This document shows, piece by piece, positions 24,761 to 35,105 of a stretch of 64,000 nt of DNA. The notes beneath the pieces were generated by a model that made no database searches, had not been told where the DNA came from, and saw only the letters and a list, made by a program, of their open reading frames with translations. Each line of letters starts with the position of its first letter. Position 1 is the stretch's first letter. The stretch is taken from assembly GCF_022138605.1 (NCBI RefSeq), contig NZ_JACBFS010000001.1:868001-932000 (forward strand). The letters run 5' to 3'. A program made the position numbers and the translations under genes. This DNA comes from Xanthobacter sp. NM-25. Its GTDB lineage: Bacteria; Pseudomonadota; Alphaproteobacteria; Rhizobiales; Xanthobacteraceae.

Positions 24761-25368
24761 GGTCTGCTCCCGGAACCGGCCTGCGCCGGGTGGCGCTGGG
24801 CTTGATAGCGCCAGGCTTGGCGGCGCTGGCGCTCGCCGGCGGGGCCCAAGCCGCGCCCGTCGACCCGGACGGCGGCTTCTGGCAGCCGGTGGAGATCTGC
24901 CCGCGGGGCACCGGAGCCCCGCGGGACTATGCCCAGTGCCTCGCGGCCACCATCCGCACCAGCGAGCAGGCGCTGGAAGCGGAACTGGCCAATGCCGTGC
25001 TGGTGATCGCCACGCGCGCCGATCTCTCGCCGGCCCAGCGGGGCCGCTGGAAGACCCTGCTGGAGGAGGCGCAGAGCCGTTTCCTTCTGTATCGCAATTT
25101 CGACTGCCAGAGCGTGGCGCCGTTTGAAGGCCCCCGCGGCATCGGCAATTTCGAGCAGCGTGCCCTATGTCTCATCGGCGCCAACAGTCGCCGCGCCGCG
25201 GAATTGCACGCCCGCTACACGGATGCGCCGCTTGCGGTCGCCTCCGGGCCGCAGAGCCCGCCAAGGCGCGGCGCCGCCGCCTCTGCCGATAGTGCGGCGA
25301 CGGTCCCCCAGGGTCCGCAGCCCCGCCGCAGCGTCTGGATCTACGCAGTGCCGCCGACGCTCGACTAG
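24757..25368 (+). CDS. LprI-like (DUF1311) exported protein
   Basis: The likely start is TTG 24757, overlapping the aminotransferase stop in TTGA. A twin-arginine-free signal peptide (LRRVALGLIAPGLAALALAG, cut after AQA) leads to a mature domain with four Cys and the LprI pattern AQCLAATIRTSEQALEAELA and GNFEQRALCLIGANSRRAAEL. Relatives include lysozyme-inhibitor-like proteins of the periplasm. The C-terminus is Pro/Ala-rich with a final SVWIYAVPPTLD. The low-strength start suggests expression depends on coupling. Confidence 0.75.
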   Translation: MRSAPGTGLRRVALGLIAPGLAALALAGGAQAAPVDPDGGFWQPVEICPRGTGAPRDYAQCLAATIRTSEQALEAELANAVLVIATRADLSPAQRGRWKTLLEEAQSRFLLYRNFDCQSVAPFEGPRGIGNFEQRALCLIGANSRRAAELHARYTDAPLAVASGPQSPPRRGAAASADSAATVPQGPQPRRSVWIYAVPPTLD

Positions 25369-25397
25369 AGCCCTTCATCGTTTCAATGAAAGGCTCT
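25367..25397. terminator. Bidirectional terminator-like hairpin
   Basis: AGAGCCCTTCAT pairs with ATGAAAGGCTCT (one mismatch) around a seven-base loop. It begins inside the stop codon of the LprI-like gene and lies before the convergent gpmA. Confidence 0.6.
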
Positions 25398-25470
25398 GAT
25401 CCACTGACGTCACGCACCGTCCTGACGCGAGCCGGGACCCGTTTCGCCCGAAGATGCGCGCGGCGCGGCC

Positions 25471-26094
25471 TCAACCGATGAGTTCGCGCTTCTCCGCCAC
25501 CGTGGAATCGGCGGCCAGGCGATAGATGATGGGCGCGCCGGTGGCGAGCTCGCGCTTCACGATGGTTTCCGGCGTGTGCTTCTCCAGCACCATGATGAGC
25601 GCCCGCAGGGAATTGCCGTGGGCGGCCACCAGCGTGCGCTGGCCGCGCAGCACGCAGGGCAGGATCTCCTGCACATAATAGGGCAGCGTGCGGGCCACCG
25701 TATCCTTCAGGCTCTCGCCGGCGGGCGGCGGCACGTCATAGGAGCGGCGCCACACCAGGACCTGCTCCTCGCCCCACTTGGCGCGGGCGTCGTCCTTGTT
25801 CAGGCCGGAGAGGTCACCGTAATCGCGCTCGTTGAGGGCGAGGTTGGTCACCGGCTTGAGATCGGCCTGGCCCATCTCCGAAAGGATCAGCGCGCACGTG
25901 TTCTGGGCGCGGGTGAGGCCGGAGGTGAAGGCGGTGTCGAAGGTGAGCCCTTCCGCCTTCAGCCGCGCACCGGCCCGCTTGGCCTCGGCCACACCCTGCT
26001 CGGTGAGGGCGGGATCGCGCCAGCCGGTGAACAGGTTCTTGAGATTCCACTCGCTCTGGCCGTGGCGCACGAGCACGAGGATACGATCGGACAT
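25471..26094 (-). CDS. gpmA: 2,3-bisphosphoglycerate-dependent phosphoglycerate mutase
   Basis: The 207-residue glycolytic enzyme interconverts 3- and 2-phosphoglycerate. RHGQSEWN carries the phosphorylated His 11, and AHGNSLRAL carries the second catalytic histidine. It is the short form usual in alphaproteobacteria (E. coli GpmA has about 250 residues). A GGAG site precedes ATG 26094. dapB lies 19 bases upstream on the same strand. Confidence 0.95.
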   Translation of the reverse strand: MSDRILVLVRHGQSEWNLKNLFTGWRDPALTEQGVAEAKRAGARLKAEGLTFDTAFTSGLTRAQNTCALILSEMGQADLKPVTNLALNERDYGDLSGLNKDDARAKWGEEQVLVWRRSYDVPPPAGESLKDTVARTLPYYVQEILPCVLRGQRTLVAAHGNSLRALIMVLEKHTPETIVKRELATGAPIIYRLAADSTVAEKRELIG

Positions 26095-26113
26095 CAGAGG
26101 CTCCGCAACATCT

Positions 26114-26929
26114 TTAGAAATTGGACAGGCCCAGCACGTCGGTCATGGAGTAGAGGCCCGGCTCGCGCCCCTTGACCCAGCGTGCCGCCACCAGGGCGCC
26201 ATGGGCGAAGATCATGCGATCCTCCGCCTTGTGCACCAGTTCGATCCGCTCGGCGGGACCGGCGAAGATCACCGCGTGCTCGCCCACCACCGAGCCGCCG
26301 CGCAGGGAGGCGAAACCGATGGCGCCCGGCTTGCGCGGACCGGTCAGGCCATCGCGGCCGCGCTCGGACCATTCATCGAGCGGGCGGCCCCGGCCATCGG
26401 CCGCCGCCTCGCCCAGCAGCAAAGCGGTGCCCGAGGGGGCATCCACCTTGCGGTTGTGATGCATCTCGAGAATTTCGATGTCGAAGCTCTCGTCCAGGGT
26501 GGCTGCCACCCGCCGGGTCAGCGCGGCCAGCAGGTTGACGCCGAGGCTCATGTTGCCGGACTTCACCACCGCCGTGCGCCGCGCGGCGGCGGCGACGGCG
26601 GCATTGTCCTGGGGCGAGAAACCGGTGGTGCCGATCACATGGGCGATGCCCGCCTCGGCCAGCCGCTCGGCCAGCCGCACGCTGGCGGCGGGCGAGGAGA
26701 AATCGATCACCACATCGGCGCCCGAGACGCTGGCCGCCGCGTCGCTCTCCACCGTGATGCCGCAGGCCGGCAGCCCCGCCATCACCCCCGCATCCTCGCC
26801 CAGATGGCTGCTGCCGGCGTGCTCCAGGGCGCCGGCCAGCACCAGCCCCGGCTGCTCAGCGACGGCCTTGATGAGGGCACGGCCCATGCGGCCGCCGGCT
26901 CCGGCAATGACGATACGCAGCTCCGACAC
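26114..26929 (-). CDS. dapB: 4-hydroxy-tetrahydrodipicolinate reductase
   Basis: The 271-residue enzyme reduces the cyclic intermediate of lysine and diaminopimelate synthesis with NAD(P)H. It has the Rossmann start RIVIAGAGGRMGRALIKA, the catalytic motif EMHHNRKVDAPSGTAL with His-His and Lys, and VIGTTGFSPQD. GTG 26929 is chosen because AAGGAG lies eight bases upstream; the frame stays open to 27007 but overlaps the preceding gene. Confidence 0.96.
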   Translation of the reverse strand: MSELRIVIAGAGGRMGRALIKAVAEQPGLVLAGALEHAGSSHLGEDAGVMAGLPACGITVESDAAASVSGADVVIDFSSPAASVRLAERLAEAGIAHVIGTTGFSPQDNAAVAAAARRTAVVKSGNMSLGVNLLAALTRRVAATLDESFDIEILEMHHNRKVDAPSGTALLLGEAAADGRGRPLDEWSERGRDGLTGPRKPGAIGFASLRGGSVVGEHAVIFAGPAERIELVHKAEDRMIFAHGALVAARWVKGREPGLYSMTDVLGLSNF

Positions 26930-26981
26930 AGGGTCTCTCCTTGAGATTGCCGGCCCGCGCGTGCGCCGGCCGGAGGCCGGC

Positions 26982-27623
26982 TCAGCTGGCGGCCGGCTTG
27001 CCGGCATAGCCGGAAATGATGATGAGGTCGCCCTCTGCGGCCAGCTTGCGATGGGCGAGCGCCTGCTGATACTCGAACGACTGGTAGCAGGCCCGCGCCG
27101 TGGCGAGGTCGGCGAAGGCCACCACCACGTAACGGGAGCGCCCCTTGCCCTCCATCACCTGGGCGCGGCCGCCGCGCACCAGGAACCAGCCCTTGTAGGC
27201 GCTGAGCGCCTGGGCGTTGGCCGCCTTGTAGGCCTCGTAGCGCTGCGGATCGGTCACATCCATCCGCACCATCCAGTAGGCCAGGGGGAATTCCGGGCCG
27301 ACCGCCTGCGGCGGCGCGGCGCTGGCCTGCGGGCCGTCATAGCCTTCCACTACCGCGAGATCAGTGATGGCGCTGTCCCGGCGCAGCCGCACCACCTTCT
27401 GATATTCCGGCAGCTGATAGGCGGCGAGGGCCGCCTCATAGGAAGGCCATTCGACCAGCACGTTGCGATGGCGCTTGATGCCTTCGTGATGGTCGAAATC
27501 GCCCCCGGCCACCAGGAAATGGGCCCCCTGCTCGCGCAGGAAGCGGATATTGGCCTCCGCATAGGTGATGAACTCAACCGGGTCGACCACGTCGACATTG
27601 ACGAACCAATAGCCCTTCGCCAT
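26982..27623 (-). CDS. Tandem DUF1330 protein
   Basis: Two copies of the roughly 95-residue DUF1330 ferredoxin-like domain lie in one chain of 213 residues. The first runs from KGYWFVNVDVVDPVEFITYA, the second from LAYWMVRMDVTDPQRYEAYK, each ending with a conserved block (LPEYQKVVRLRRDSA, FEYQQALAHRKLAAEGDL). The family folds as dimeric alpha-beta barrels and its function is unknown. The fusion probably forms the dimer within one chain. The start is ATG 27623 after GAGGGGGG. pyrF lies 20 bases upstream. Confidence 0.88.
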   Translation of the reverse strand: MAKGYWFVNVDVVDPVEFITYAEANIRFLREQGAHFLVAGGDFDHHEGIKRHRNVLVEWPSYEAALAAYQLPEYQKVVRLRRDSAITDLAVVEGYDGPQASAAPPQAVGPEFPLAYWMVRMDVTDPQRYEAYKAANAQALSAYKGWFLVRGGRAQVMEGKGRSRYVVVAFADLATARACYQSFEYQQALAHRKLAAEGDLIIISGYAGKPAAS

Positions 27624-27643
27624 GACCACCCCCCTCTCGCGCC

Positions 27644-28369
27644 TCAGGCGCCGGCAAGCTCCGACAGGATCTGAAGGGCCGCCGCATGCGGGTCGGCCGC
27701 GGCCGTGATGGGCCGGCCCACCACCACCATGTTGGCGCCGGCGGCGATGGCTTCCGCGGGCGTCGCCACCCGCTTCTGATCACCCACGGCGGCCCCGGCG
27801 GGCCGCACGCCCGGCGTCACCACCAGGCCATCCGGCCCGAGCACGCCGCGCACCATGGCGGCATCGGTCGGCGCGCAGATCACCCCGGCAACACCGGCGG
27901 CGCGCGCGTCGCCGGCCCGGCGGCGCACGGTCTGCGTCACGCCGGCGGCATAGCCGGCGGCCGCGAGGTCGGCATCGTCATAGGAGGTGAGCACGGTGAC
28001 ACCGAGCACCTTCAGCCCGCTGCCCGCGGCGCCACGGGCGGCGGCGGCAAGCGTCTGGGGATAGGCGTGGACCGTCAGCAGGCTGACGCCGCGCGCGGCG
28101 GCCGCGGCGGTGGCCCGCTCCACGGTGTTGCCGATGTCGTGCAGCTTGAGATCGAGAAACACCCGCTTGCCGGCGCTGATGAGGTCGGCCGCCAGATCAA
28201 GGCCGCCGGCGATGGTGAGCTCGAGGCCGATCTTATAGAATGTGACGTCGTCGCCGAGCTGCCATACCAGCGCTTCGGCGGCGGCCACCGTGGGGTAATC
28301 CAGAGCGACGATGAGGCGATCGCGCGCCGCCTCCAACCCATGCTCCCCGCCCAGATACTCCCCGGACAT
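27644..28369 (-). CDS. pyrF: Orotidine 5'-phosphate decarboxylase
   Basis: The 241-residue TIM-barrel enzyme makes UMP in pyrimidine synthesis. The catalytic array D-x-K-x-x-D appears in LDLKLHDIGNTV, with RLIVALDYP near the start and VVTPGVRP followed by ANMVVVGRPIT for phosphate binding. AGGAGGGG before ATG 28369 fixes the start. DUF1330, dapB and gpmA follow on the same strand and are probably cotranscribed. Confidence 0.96.
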   Translation of the reverse strand: MSGEYLGGEHGLEAARDRLIVALDYPTVAAAEALVWQLGDDVTFYKIGLELTIAGGLDLAADLISAGKRVFLDLKLHDIGNTVERATAAAAARGVSLLTVHAYPQTLAAAARGAAGSGLKVLGVTVLTSYDDADLAAAGYAAGVTQTVRRRAGDARAAGVAGVICAPTDAAMVRGVLGPDGLVVTPGVRPAGAAVGDQKRVATPAEAIAAGANMVVVGRPITAAADPHAAALQILSELAGA

Positions 28370-28505
28370 AACCCCTCCTGTCTCACGCCACCGCGCCCGA
28401 AACGCGGCCTGGCGCGTCTTCAACCACCGGATGGCCTAGCCCGCCGAGGTGGACCGAGGCAAGGTGAAGAACGCGAAAAGCCTGTCGCGCTCCCGTTCGG
28501 CCCCC

Positions 28506-29108
28506 TCACGGCCGGTGATAGACCCACACCCGGGCCGGCGGCAGGTTCATCCATACCCGCGGCGACACCTTGCCCTCGATCTTGCCCGGCAACAGCGGCA
28601 CCGGCGAGACCACCGCATAGGTGAACTGAACGAACGGCGCGCCGGGGATCGACATGTCGAACGCCTCGTTGACCATGCGATGGCGCTCGGGCTGGGGCAT
28701 GGTGAACAGCGGCAGCGACGAGATGGTGCCCACCGCCTTGCCCGGCAGCTTGTCGCCCAGGGTCTTGCGCATGGCGTAGGCGTCGCCGTGAATCACCGTC
28801 ACGCCCGGATAGCGGCGGCGCAGCAGCGCGCAGAATTCCGGATTGTACTCGATGAGGAACAGCCGCTCGGGCGCGAAGCCGCGGGCGAGCAGCGCCTTGG
28901 TCACCGGGCCGGTGCCCGGCCCGAGCTCGATCACCGGGCCGTCCTGGCGCGGATCGAGATAGCTCGCCATCATCTTGGCGAGGCCCGGACTGGAGGGAGA
29001 GACTGCGCCGGTCTTGAGCGGATTGCGGAACCACGACTGCAGGAAGCGCACTTCGTCGTTGAGGCCCGGCTTGTGGCTGGATCTGCGCGGCTCTCGGGAA
29101 TGTAGCAT
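28506..29108 (-). CDS. pmtA: Class I methyltransferase, phospholipid N-methyltransferase type
   Basis: The 200-residue protein has the S-adenosylmethionine motif VIELGPGTGPVTKALLARG and SSLPLFTMP, as in the rhizobial PmtA that methylates phosphatidylethanolamine to phosphatidylcholine. DEVRFLQSWFRNPLKTGAVSPSS at the N-terminus (given in part) is typical of that group and of related rRNA-dimethylase-like enzymes, so the substrate is likely but not certain. ATG 29108 follows AGAGG. It is soluble, probably peripherally membrane-bound. Confidence 0.8.
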   Translation of the reverse strand: MLHSREPRRSSHKPGLNDEVRFLQSWFRNPLKTGAVSPSSPGLAKMMASYLDPRQDGPVIELGPGTGPVTKALLARGFAPERLFLIEYNPEFCALLRRRYPGVTVIHGDAYAMRKTLGDKLPGKAVGTISSLPLFTMPQPERHRMVNEAFDMSIPGAPFVQFTYAVVSPVPLLPGKIEGKVSPRVWMNLPPARVWVYHRP

Positions 29109-29174
29109 CAGCGGCACCTCTGGCGCCCGGTCATCGGAAGGATGCGAGGCGATTAGACGGGAAACGAGGGATGG

Positions 29175-29792
29175 TCAAGATTCGGCGCCGGCCTCCAGCA
29201 TGCCGTGGACCAGCGGATCCAGGGCGGCGGAGAACAGGTCTTCGGCAGGTGCCGAAAGGAAAGCCGAGCACGTCATCTTGAGGCTGACGATGCCGTGCAG
29301 GCAGACCCAAAGGGTGGTGGCGAGGGTCGCCGGATCGCTGCCGGCGCGCAGCTTTCCGGCCGCGTCGAGCGCGGCGAAAGGCGCGGTGAGAAGGGCAAAG
29401 GCGGTGGCGCCCATCTCGTCCTTGCCACCCAGCGCGCTCTGGGCGAAGCCGGCTTCCATGAAAATGAGCCGGTAGCTTTCGGGCTCCGCCCGGGCGAAGG
29501 CGATATAGGCCTGCCCCAGGGCGCGGATGCGGGCCAGCGGCGCGACCACCTGCGCGGCCTCGGCCAACCTGTCATGAAGGGCGCGCATGCCTGCGCCACC
29601 CAGCTCGCGGGCAATGGCCTCGCGATTCTCGAAATGCAGATAGAGCGCCGCCGGGGAATAGGCCACCTCCTGGGCGATGCGCCGCATGGTCAGGGCATCA
29701 TAGCCCTCATCCAGCACAATGCGCCGCGCCGCCGCCAGGATGCGCTGCCGGGCATCCTCCTTGCGTCTGGCGCGCAGGGTCGCACCCTCCAC
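29175..29792 (-). CDS. TetR family transcriptional regulator
   Basis: The 205-residue repressor has a TetR helix-turn-helix domain (RILAAARRIVLDEGYDALTM, IAQEVAYSPAALYLHFENRE) and a ligand-binding C-terminal half resembling TetR_C_33 (GQAYIAFARAEPESYRLIF). I place the start at GTG 29792 because AAGGAG is six bases upstream; TTG 29810 also opens the frame. It is divergent from an epimerase gene, and three TGAAC-N3-GTTYA palindromes lie between them, probably its operators for itself and its neighbour. Confidence 0.9.
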   Translation of the reverse strand: MEGATLRARRKEDARQRILAAARRIVLDEGYDALTMRRIAQEVAYSPAALYLHFENREAIARELGGAGMRALHDRLAEAAQVVAPLARIRALGQAYIAFARAEPESYRLIFMEAGFAQSALGGKDEMGATAFALLTAPFAALDAAGKLRAGSDPATLATTLWVCLHGIVSLKMTCSAFLSAPAEDLFSAALDPLVHGMLEAGAES

Positions 29793-29816
29793 GGAGGTCT
29801 CCTTCGGCAATTGACA

Positions 29817-29861
29817 TGAACATTGTTTAGTTTATGAACATCGTTCAGTGAACGCTGTTCA
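29817..29861. promoter_or_regulatory. Three tandem palindromes, probable TetR operators
   Basis: TGAACATTGTTTA (29817-29829, one mismatch), TGAACATCGTTCA (29835-29847, perfect) and TGAACGCTGTTCA (29849-29861, perfect) all fit TGAAC-N3-GTTCA. Centres are 18 and 14 bases apart. They lie directly between the divergent TetR gene and the epimerase gene, ending 11 bases before the latter's ATG. Confidence 0.75.
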
Positions 29862-29871
29862 GGGTTCTTCT

Positions 29872-30855
29872 ATGACTGATGTGCCCGCATCACAAGCCGC
29901 AATTCCCGCGCGCCTCGCCCTGGTGGGCGGCACCGGGGCCATCGGCGCCAGCGTCGGTGCGGCTTTGGCCGCGACCGGCGAACCCTTTGCGGTGATCGGC
30001 CGCAGCGCTGGCGCCATCCACAGCCATTTTCCGGCTTCGGTCGAGGCCCGGCCCTGGGACCCGGCCGATGCCGCCTCCATGCGCGCCGCCATGCGCGGGC
30101 TCGACACCCTCATCTACACGGTCGGCGTGCCCTATGACGCCTTTCACCTGCACCCCGAGCTGATGGCCCGCACCCTGGCGGCGGCGGAAGCGGAAGGGGT
30201 GCGGCGCCTGCTCCTGATCGGCACCGCCTACGGGTTCGGCCGGCCAAAGGCCGCGCGGGTGGACGAGAGCCATCCGCGCGCGCCGCACACCTTCAAGGGC
30301 CGCATGCGCAAGGACCAGGAGGACCTGGTGCTGGAGGCCCACGCCCGGGGCCGCATCGCCACGAACATCCTGCGCCTGCCCGATTTCTATGGTCCGGGCG
30401 TGGAGCGCAGCTATCTCGCCGACATCTTCACTGCCGCAGCCACCGGGCGCCGGGCCAAGGTCATCGGTCCCATCGACCGGCCCCATGAGTTCGTGTTCGT
30501 GCCCGATGTGGGCCCGGTGGTGCTGCGGCTGCTGCAGCTGGACGCCGCCTTCGGCACCACCTTCAACCTGGCGGGAGCCGGCACCATCACCGTGCGGGAG
30601 GTGGCCGAGCAGGCGTTCGCGCTGGCCCGCCGGCAGCCCCGCCTGCTGGTGGCGAACCGGCTCATGCTCCGCCTCGCCGGCCTGTTCGATCCGATGATGC
30701 GGGAGCTGGTGGAGATGCACTATCTGATGACCGATCCGGTGATCTTCGACGACAGCGCCCTCGCCCGCCTCATCGGCCCCATCCCCAAGACGCCCTATGC
30801 CCAGGGCATCGCCCTGAGCCTGGACGCGGCGCGCAAGGCTGCCCGCGACCGCTGA
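29872..30855 (+). CDS. NAD-dependent epimerase/dehydratase family protein
   Basis: The 327-residue extended short-chain dehydrogenase starts with the cofactor motif LALVGGTGAIGASVGAAL, followed by TLIYTVGVPYDAFHLHP and LLLIGTAYGFGRPK, where a tyrosine-containing region stands in for the usual YxxxK. Substrate is unknown: nucleotide-sugar or small carbonyl compounds are both possible. ATG 29872 is preferred over GTG 29848, which would start inside the third operator palindrome. The gene is probably controlled by the divergent TetR regulator. Confidence 0.85.
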   Translation: MTDVPASQAAIPARLALVGGTGAIGASVGAALAATGEPFAVIGRSAGAIHSHFPASVEARPWDPADAASMRAAMRGLDTLIYTVGVPYDAFHLHPELMARTLAAAEAEGVRRLLLIGTAYGFGRPKAARVDESHPRAPHTFKGRMRKDQEDLVLEAHARGRIATNILRLPDFYGPGVERSYLADIFTAAATGRRAKVIGPIDRPHEFVFVPDVGPVVLRLLQLDAAFGTTFNLAGAGTITVREVAEQAFALARRQPRLLVANRLMLRLAGLFDPMMRELVEMHYLMTDPVIFDDSALARLIGPIPKTPYAQGIALSLDAARKAARDR

Positions 30856-30864
30856 CCCAAACGA

Positions 30865-30900
30865 AAACGGCCCGGCGACATCCCTGTCGCCGGGCCGTTT
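30865..30900. terminator. Bidirectional intrinsic terminator
   Basis: AAACGGCCCGGCGAC pairs perfectly with its complement around a six-base loop, giving 15 base pairs ending in TTT on either strand. It separates the epimerase gene from the convergent dnaJ. Confidence 0.9.
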
Positions 30901-30917
30901 CACGACATCATCCCGCC

Positions 30918-32060
30918 TCAGGCGCTCTCGCCAGCGGCGCCCTGGAAGAATTCCTTCACCTTGGCGAAGAAGCCGGTGGATTCAGGATGGGTCTCGCCGG
31001 AGCATTCCTTGTCGAACTCGGCCAGCAATTCCTTCTGCCGCTTGGTGAGCTTCTGCGGGGTTTCCACCACCACCTGCACATACATGTCGCCGAAATTGCG
31101 GGTGCGCAGAATGGGCATGCCCTTGCCGGCCAGCCGGAAGCGCTTCTGCGACTGGGTGCCCTCGGGCACCTTCACCTTGGACTGGTCGCCGTCGATGGTC
31201 GGCACCTCCACCTGGCCGCCCAGGGCCGCCGTCACCATGGAGATGGGCACGCGGCAATAGAGGTCCGCCCCTTCCCGCTGGAAGAAGGGGTGCGGCTCGA
31301 TGGACAGGAAGATGTAGAGATCGCCAGCCGCGCCACCGCGCACGCCGGCTTCACCCTCGCCACCGAGACGGATGCGGGTGCCATCCTCCACCCCCGCCGG
31401 GATCTGCACCGACAAGGTGCGCTCGCGGGTCACCCGGCCGGCGCCGCCACAGGCGCCGCACGGATCCTCGATCACCGAGCCGCGGCCCTGGCAGCTCGGG
31501 CAGGTGCGTTCCAGGGTGAAGAAGCCCTGGGCGTGGCGGATCTTGCCGGCGCCGCCGCAGGTGCGGCAGGGCTTCGGGCTGGTGCCCGCCTTGGCGCCGG
31601 TGCCGTTGCAGGCTTCGCAGCTGACCGAGGTAGGAATCTTGATCTGCGCGGTCTTGCCGGAGAACGCCTCTTCCAGCGTGATTTCCATGTTGTAGCGCAG
31701 GTCCGCGCCCCGGCCGCGGCCACCACCGCCGCCACCGCCACGGCCGCGGCCCATGGCGCCGCCGAACAGATCGTCGAAAATATCAGCGAAAGAGGAGGCG
31801 AAGTCATTGCCGAAGCCGGCTCCGCCGCCGCCATTCTCGAAGGCGGAATGGCCGAAGCGGTCGTAGGCGGCGCGCTTCTGCGGGTCCTTCAGGACCTCAT
31901 AGGCTTCGTTGACTTCCTTGAACTTGATCTCGGCTTCCCCGTCGCCCTGGTTGCGATCGGGATGCCATTTCATGGCGAGCTTGCGGTAGGAGGCCTTCAG
32001 CACCGTTTCGTCGGCGCCCCGGTCCACGCCGAGAACTTCATAAAAATCGCGCTTGGCCAT
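30918..32060 (-). CDS. dnaJ: Chaperone protein DnaJ
   Basis: The 380-residue type I J-protein has the J domain with HPD (MKWHPDRNQGDG), a Gly/Phe-rich linker, four CxxCxGxG zinc repeats (CEACNGTG, CRTCGGAG, CPSCQGRG, CGACGGAG) and the C-terminal substrate-binding domains. It stimulates the DnaK ATPase and delivers unfolded clients. It lies downstream of dnaK on the same strand, 244 bases away with hairpins between, so it may be partly uncoupled from dnaK. Confidence 0.98.
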   Translation of the reverse strand: MAKRDFYEVLGVDRGADETVLKASYRKLAMKWHPDRNQGDGEAEIKFKEVNEAYEVLKDPQKRAAYDRFGHSAFENGGGGAGFGNDFASSFADIFDDLFGGAMGRGRGGGGGGGRGRGADLRYNMEITLEEAFSGKTAQIKIPTSVSCEACNGTGAKAGTSPKPCRTCGGAGKIRHAQGFFTLERTCPSCQGRGSVIEDPCGACGGAGRVTRERTLSVQIPAGVEDGTRIRLGGEGEAGVRGGAAGDLYIFLSIEPHPFFQREGADLYCRVPISMVTAALGGQVEVPTIDGDQSKVKVPEGTQSQKRFRLAGKGMPILRTRNFGDMYVQVVVETPQKLTKRQKELLAEFDKECSGETHPESTGFFAKVKEFFQGAAGESA

Positions 32061-32249
32061 GCTCGTCCATCACCCGCCGCAACGGGCCTCTGCCCCGCCG
32101 TCCGGGCCTGAGGCACGCCGGACAGTGTCCCCGGTTCCTATGAAACGCCGCCCTGTCCGGAGCCTGCCGCCGGCATCGCAGGGGGCCGATGCCCCCACCT
32201 CCCGCCACGGCACGCCCGGCGGATCCAGACGCGACGATTGAAACAACAT

Positions 32250-32297
32250 GCGTCCCGCCGGAAGCGGGACGCCGGCGGGCCCTGGGGCCCACCGGCG
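32250..32297 (-). terminator. Double hairpin after dnaK
   Basis: Two adjacent stem-loops follow the dnaK stop: 32270-32297 (CGCCGG/CCGGCG extended by GGGCC/GGCCC) and 32250-32272 (GCGTCCCGC with GCGGGACGC, five-base loop). They may limit readthrough into dnaJ or stabilise the dnaK mRNA. Confidence 0.55.
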
Positions 32298-32304
32298 CTT
32301 TTGA

Positions 32305-34200
<1,896 letters not shown>

Positions 34201-34336
34201 ATAGTTTCTCCTTGTCGGCAGACCGACCGGGCCCTTTCGGCACCCGCAGGGAACGATCGCGGGCCCCTCCCCCGACCAGTCCGCCGGCCCCCTTCACTTG
34301 AAATTGGGGTTCGTCGCGAAACGACGATCGAGGCGG

Positions 34337-34365
34337 ATATAGGGGGGGTGATTTGGCGCCGCAAG
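34337..34365 (-). promoter_or_regulatory. RpoH-type heat-shock promoter of dnaK
   Basis: On the dnaK strand CTTGCG (34360-34365) and CTATAT (34337-34342) are 17 bases apart, matching the alphaproteobacterial sigma-32 pattern CTTG...CYTAT. No CIRCE element is seen. Confidence 0.7.
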
Positions 34366-34415
34366 GCATGCTAACTGGCCGACGCGCCCTTTTTCACGCG
34401 CCGTGAGGATGCCCA

Positions 34416-35087
34416 ATGCCCGCCCAGCAGGTTGCGCCCGTAACTGCGAGGTCGGGGCGCGCCCCGAATGCCCGCTCTGCCCTGGTTGTGATCGACGTGC
34501 AGGTGGACTTTCTGCCGGGCGGTGCCCTGGCGGTGCCCCACGGCGACGAAGTCGTGCCAATCGCCAATTATCTGGCCCAGAGCTTTGACAATGTGGTGTT
34601 GACCCAGGATTGGCATCCCGCGGGCCACATCTCGTTCGCCTCCAGCCACCCCGGCCGGGTCGCCCACGAGACCATATCGCTGCCCTATGGCGAGCAGATT
34701 TTGTGGCCAGACCACTGCATCCAGGACAGCGTCGGGGCGCGGCTGGCCTCCCGGCTCGACATTCCCCACGCGCAGCTGATCGTGCGCAAGGGCCACCACA
34801 GCAACATCGACAGCTATTCCGCCTTCTACGAGGCCGATCGCGCCACGCCCACCGGCCTCGCCGGCTACCTGCGCGACCGCAGCATCGACACGGTTTATGT
34901 GATGGGGCTCGCCACCGATTTCTGCGTGTCCTGGTCGGCGGTCGATGCGGCGCGGCATGGCTTCGCCACCCATGTGATCGAGGACGGATGCCGCGGCCTC
35001 GACCTCAATGGTTCCCTCGCCCGGGCCTGGGCCGACATGACTGCGGCGGGTGTCCACCGGGTCACGCTCGACGAGTTCGCGGCCTGA
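34416..35087 (+). CDS. pncA: Nicotinamidase
   Basis: The 223-residue cysteine hydrolase deamidates nicotinamide to nicotinic acid for NAD salvage. The catalytic triad is visible: Asp in VVIDVQVDF (D27), Lys in VRKGHHSN and Cys in LATDFCV. Metal-binding histidines lie in DWHPAGHISFAS. The first 20 residues are not conserved, so a later start is possible; AGGATGCCC precedes ATG 34416. The gene is divergent from dnaK. Confidence 0.94.
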   Translation: MPAQQVAPVTARSGRAPNARSALVVIDVQVDFLPGGALAVPHGDEVVPIANYLAQSFDNVVLTQDWHPAGHISFASSHPGRVAHETISLPYGEQILWPDHCIQDSVGARLASRLDIPHAQLIVRKGHHSNIDSYSAFYEADRATPTGLAGYLRDRSIDTVYVMGLATDFCVSWSAVDAARHGFATHVIEDGCRGLDLNGSLARAWADMTAAGVHRVTLDEFAA

Positions 35088-35105
35088 GCCCAGCCGCCCG
35101 CGTCG

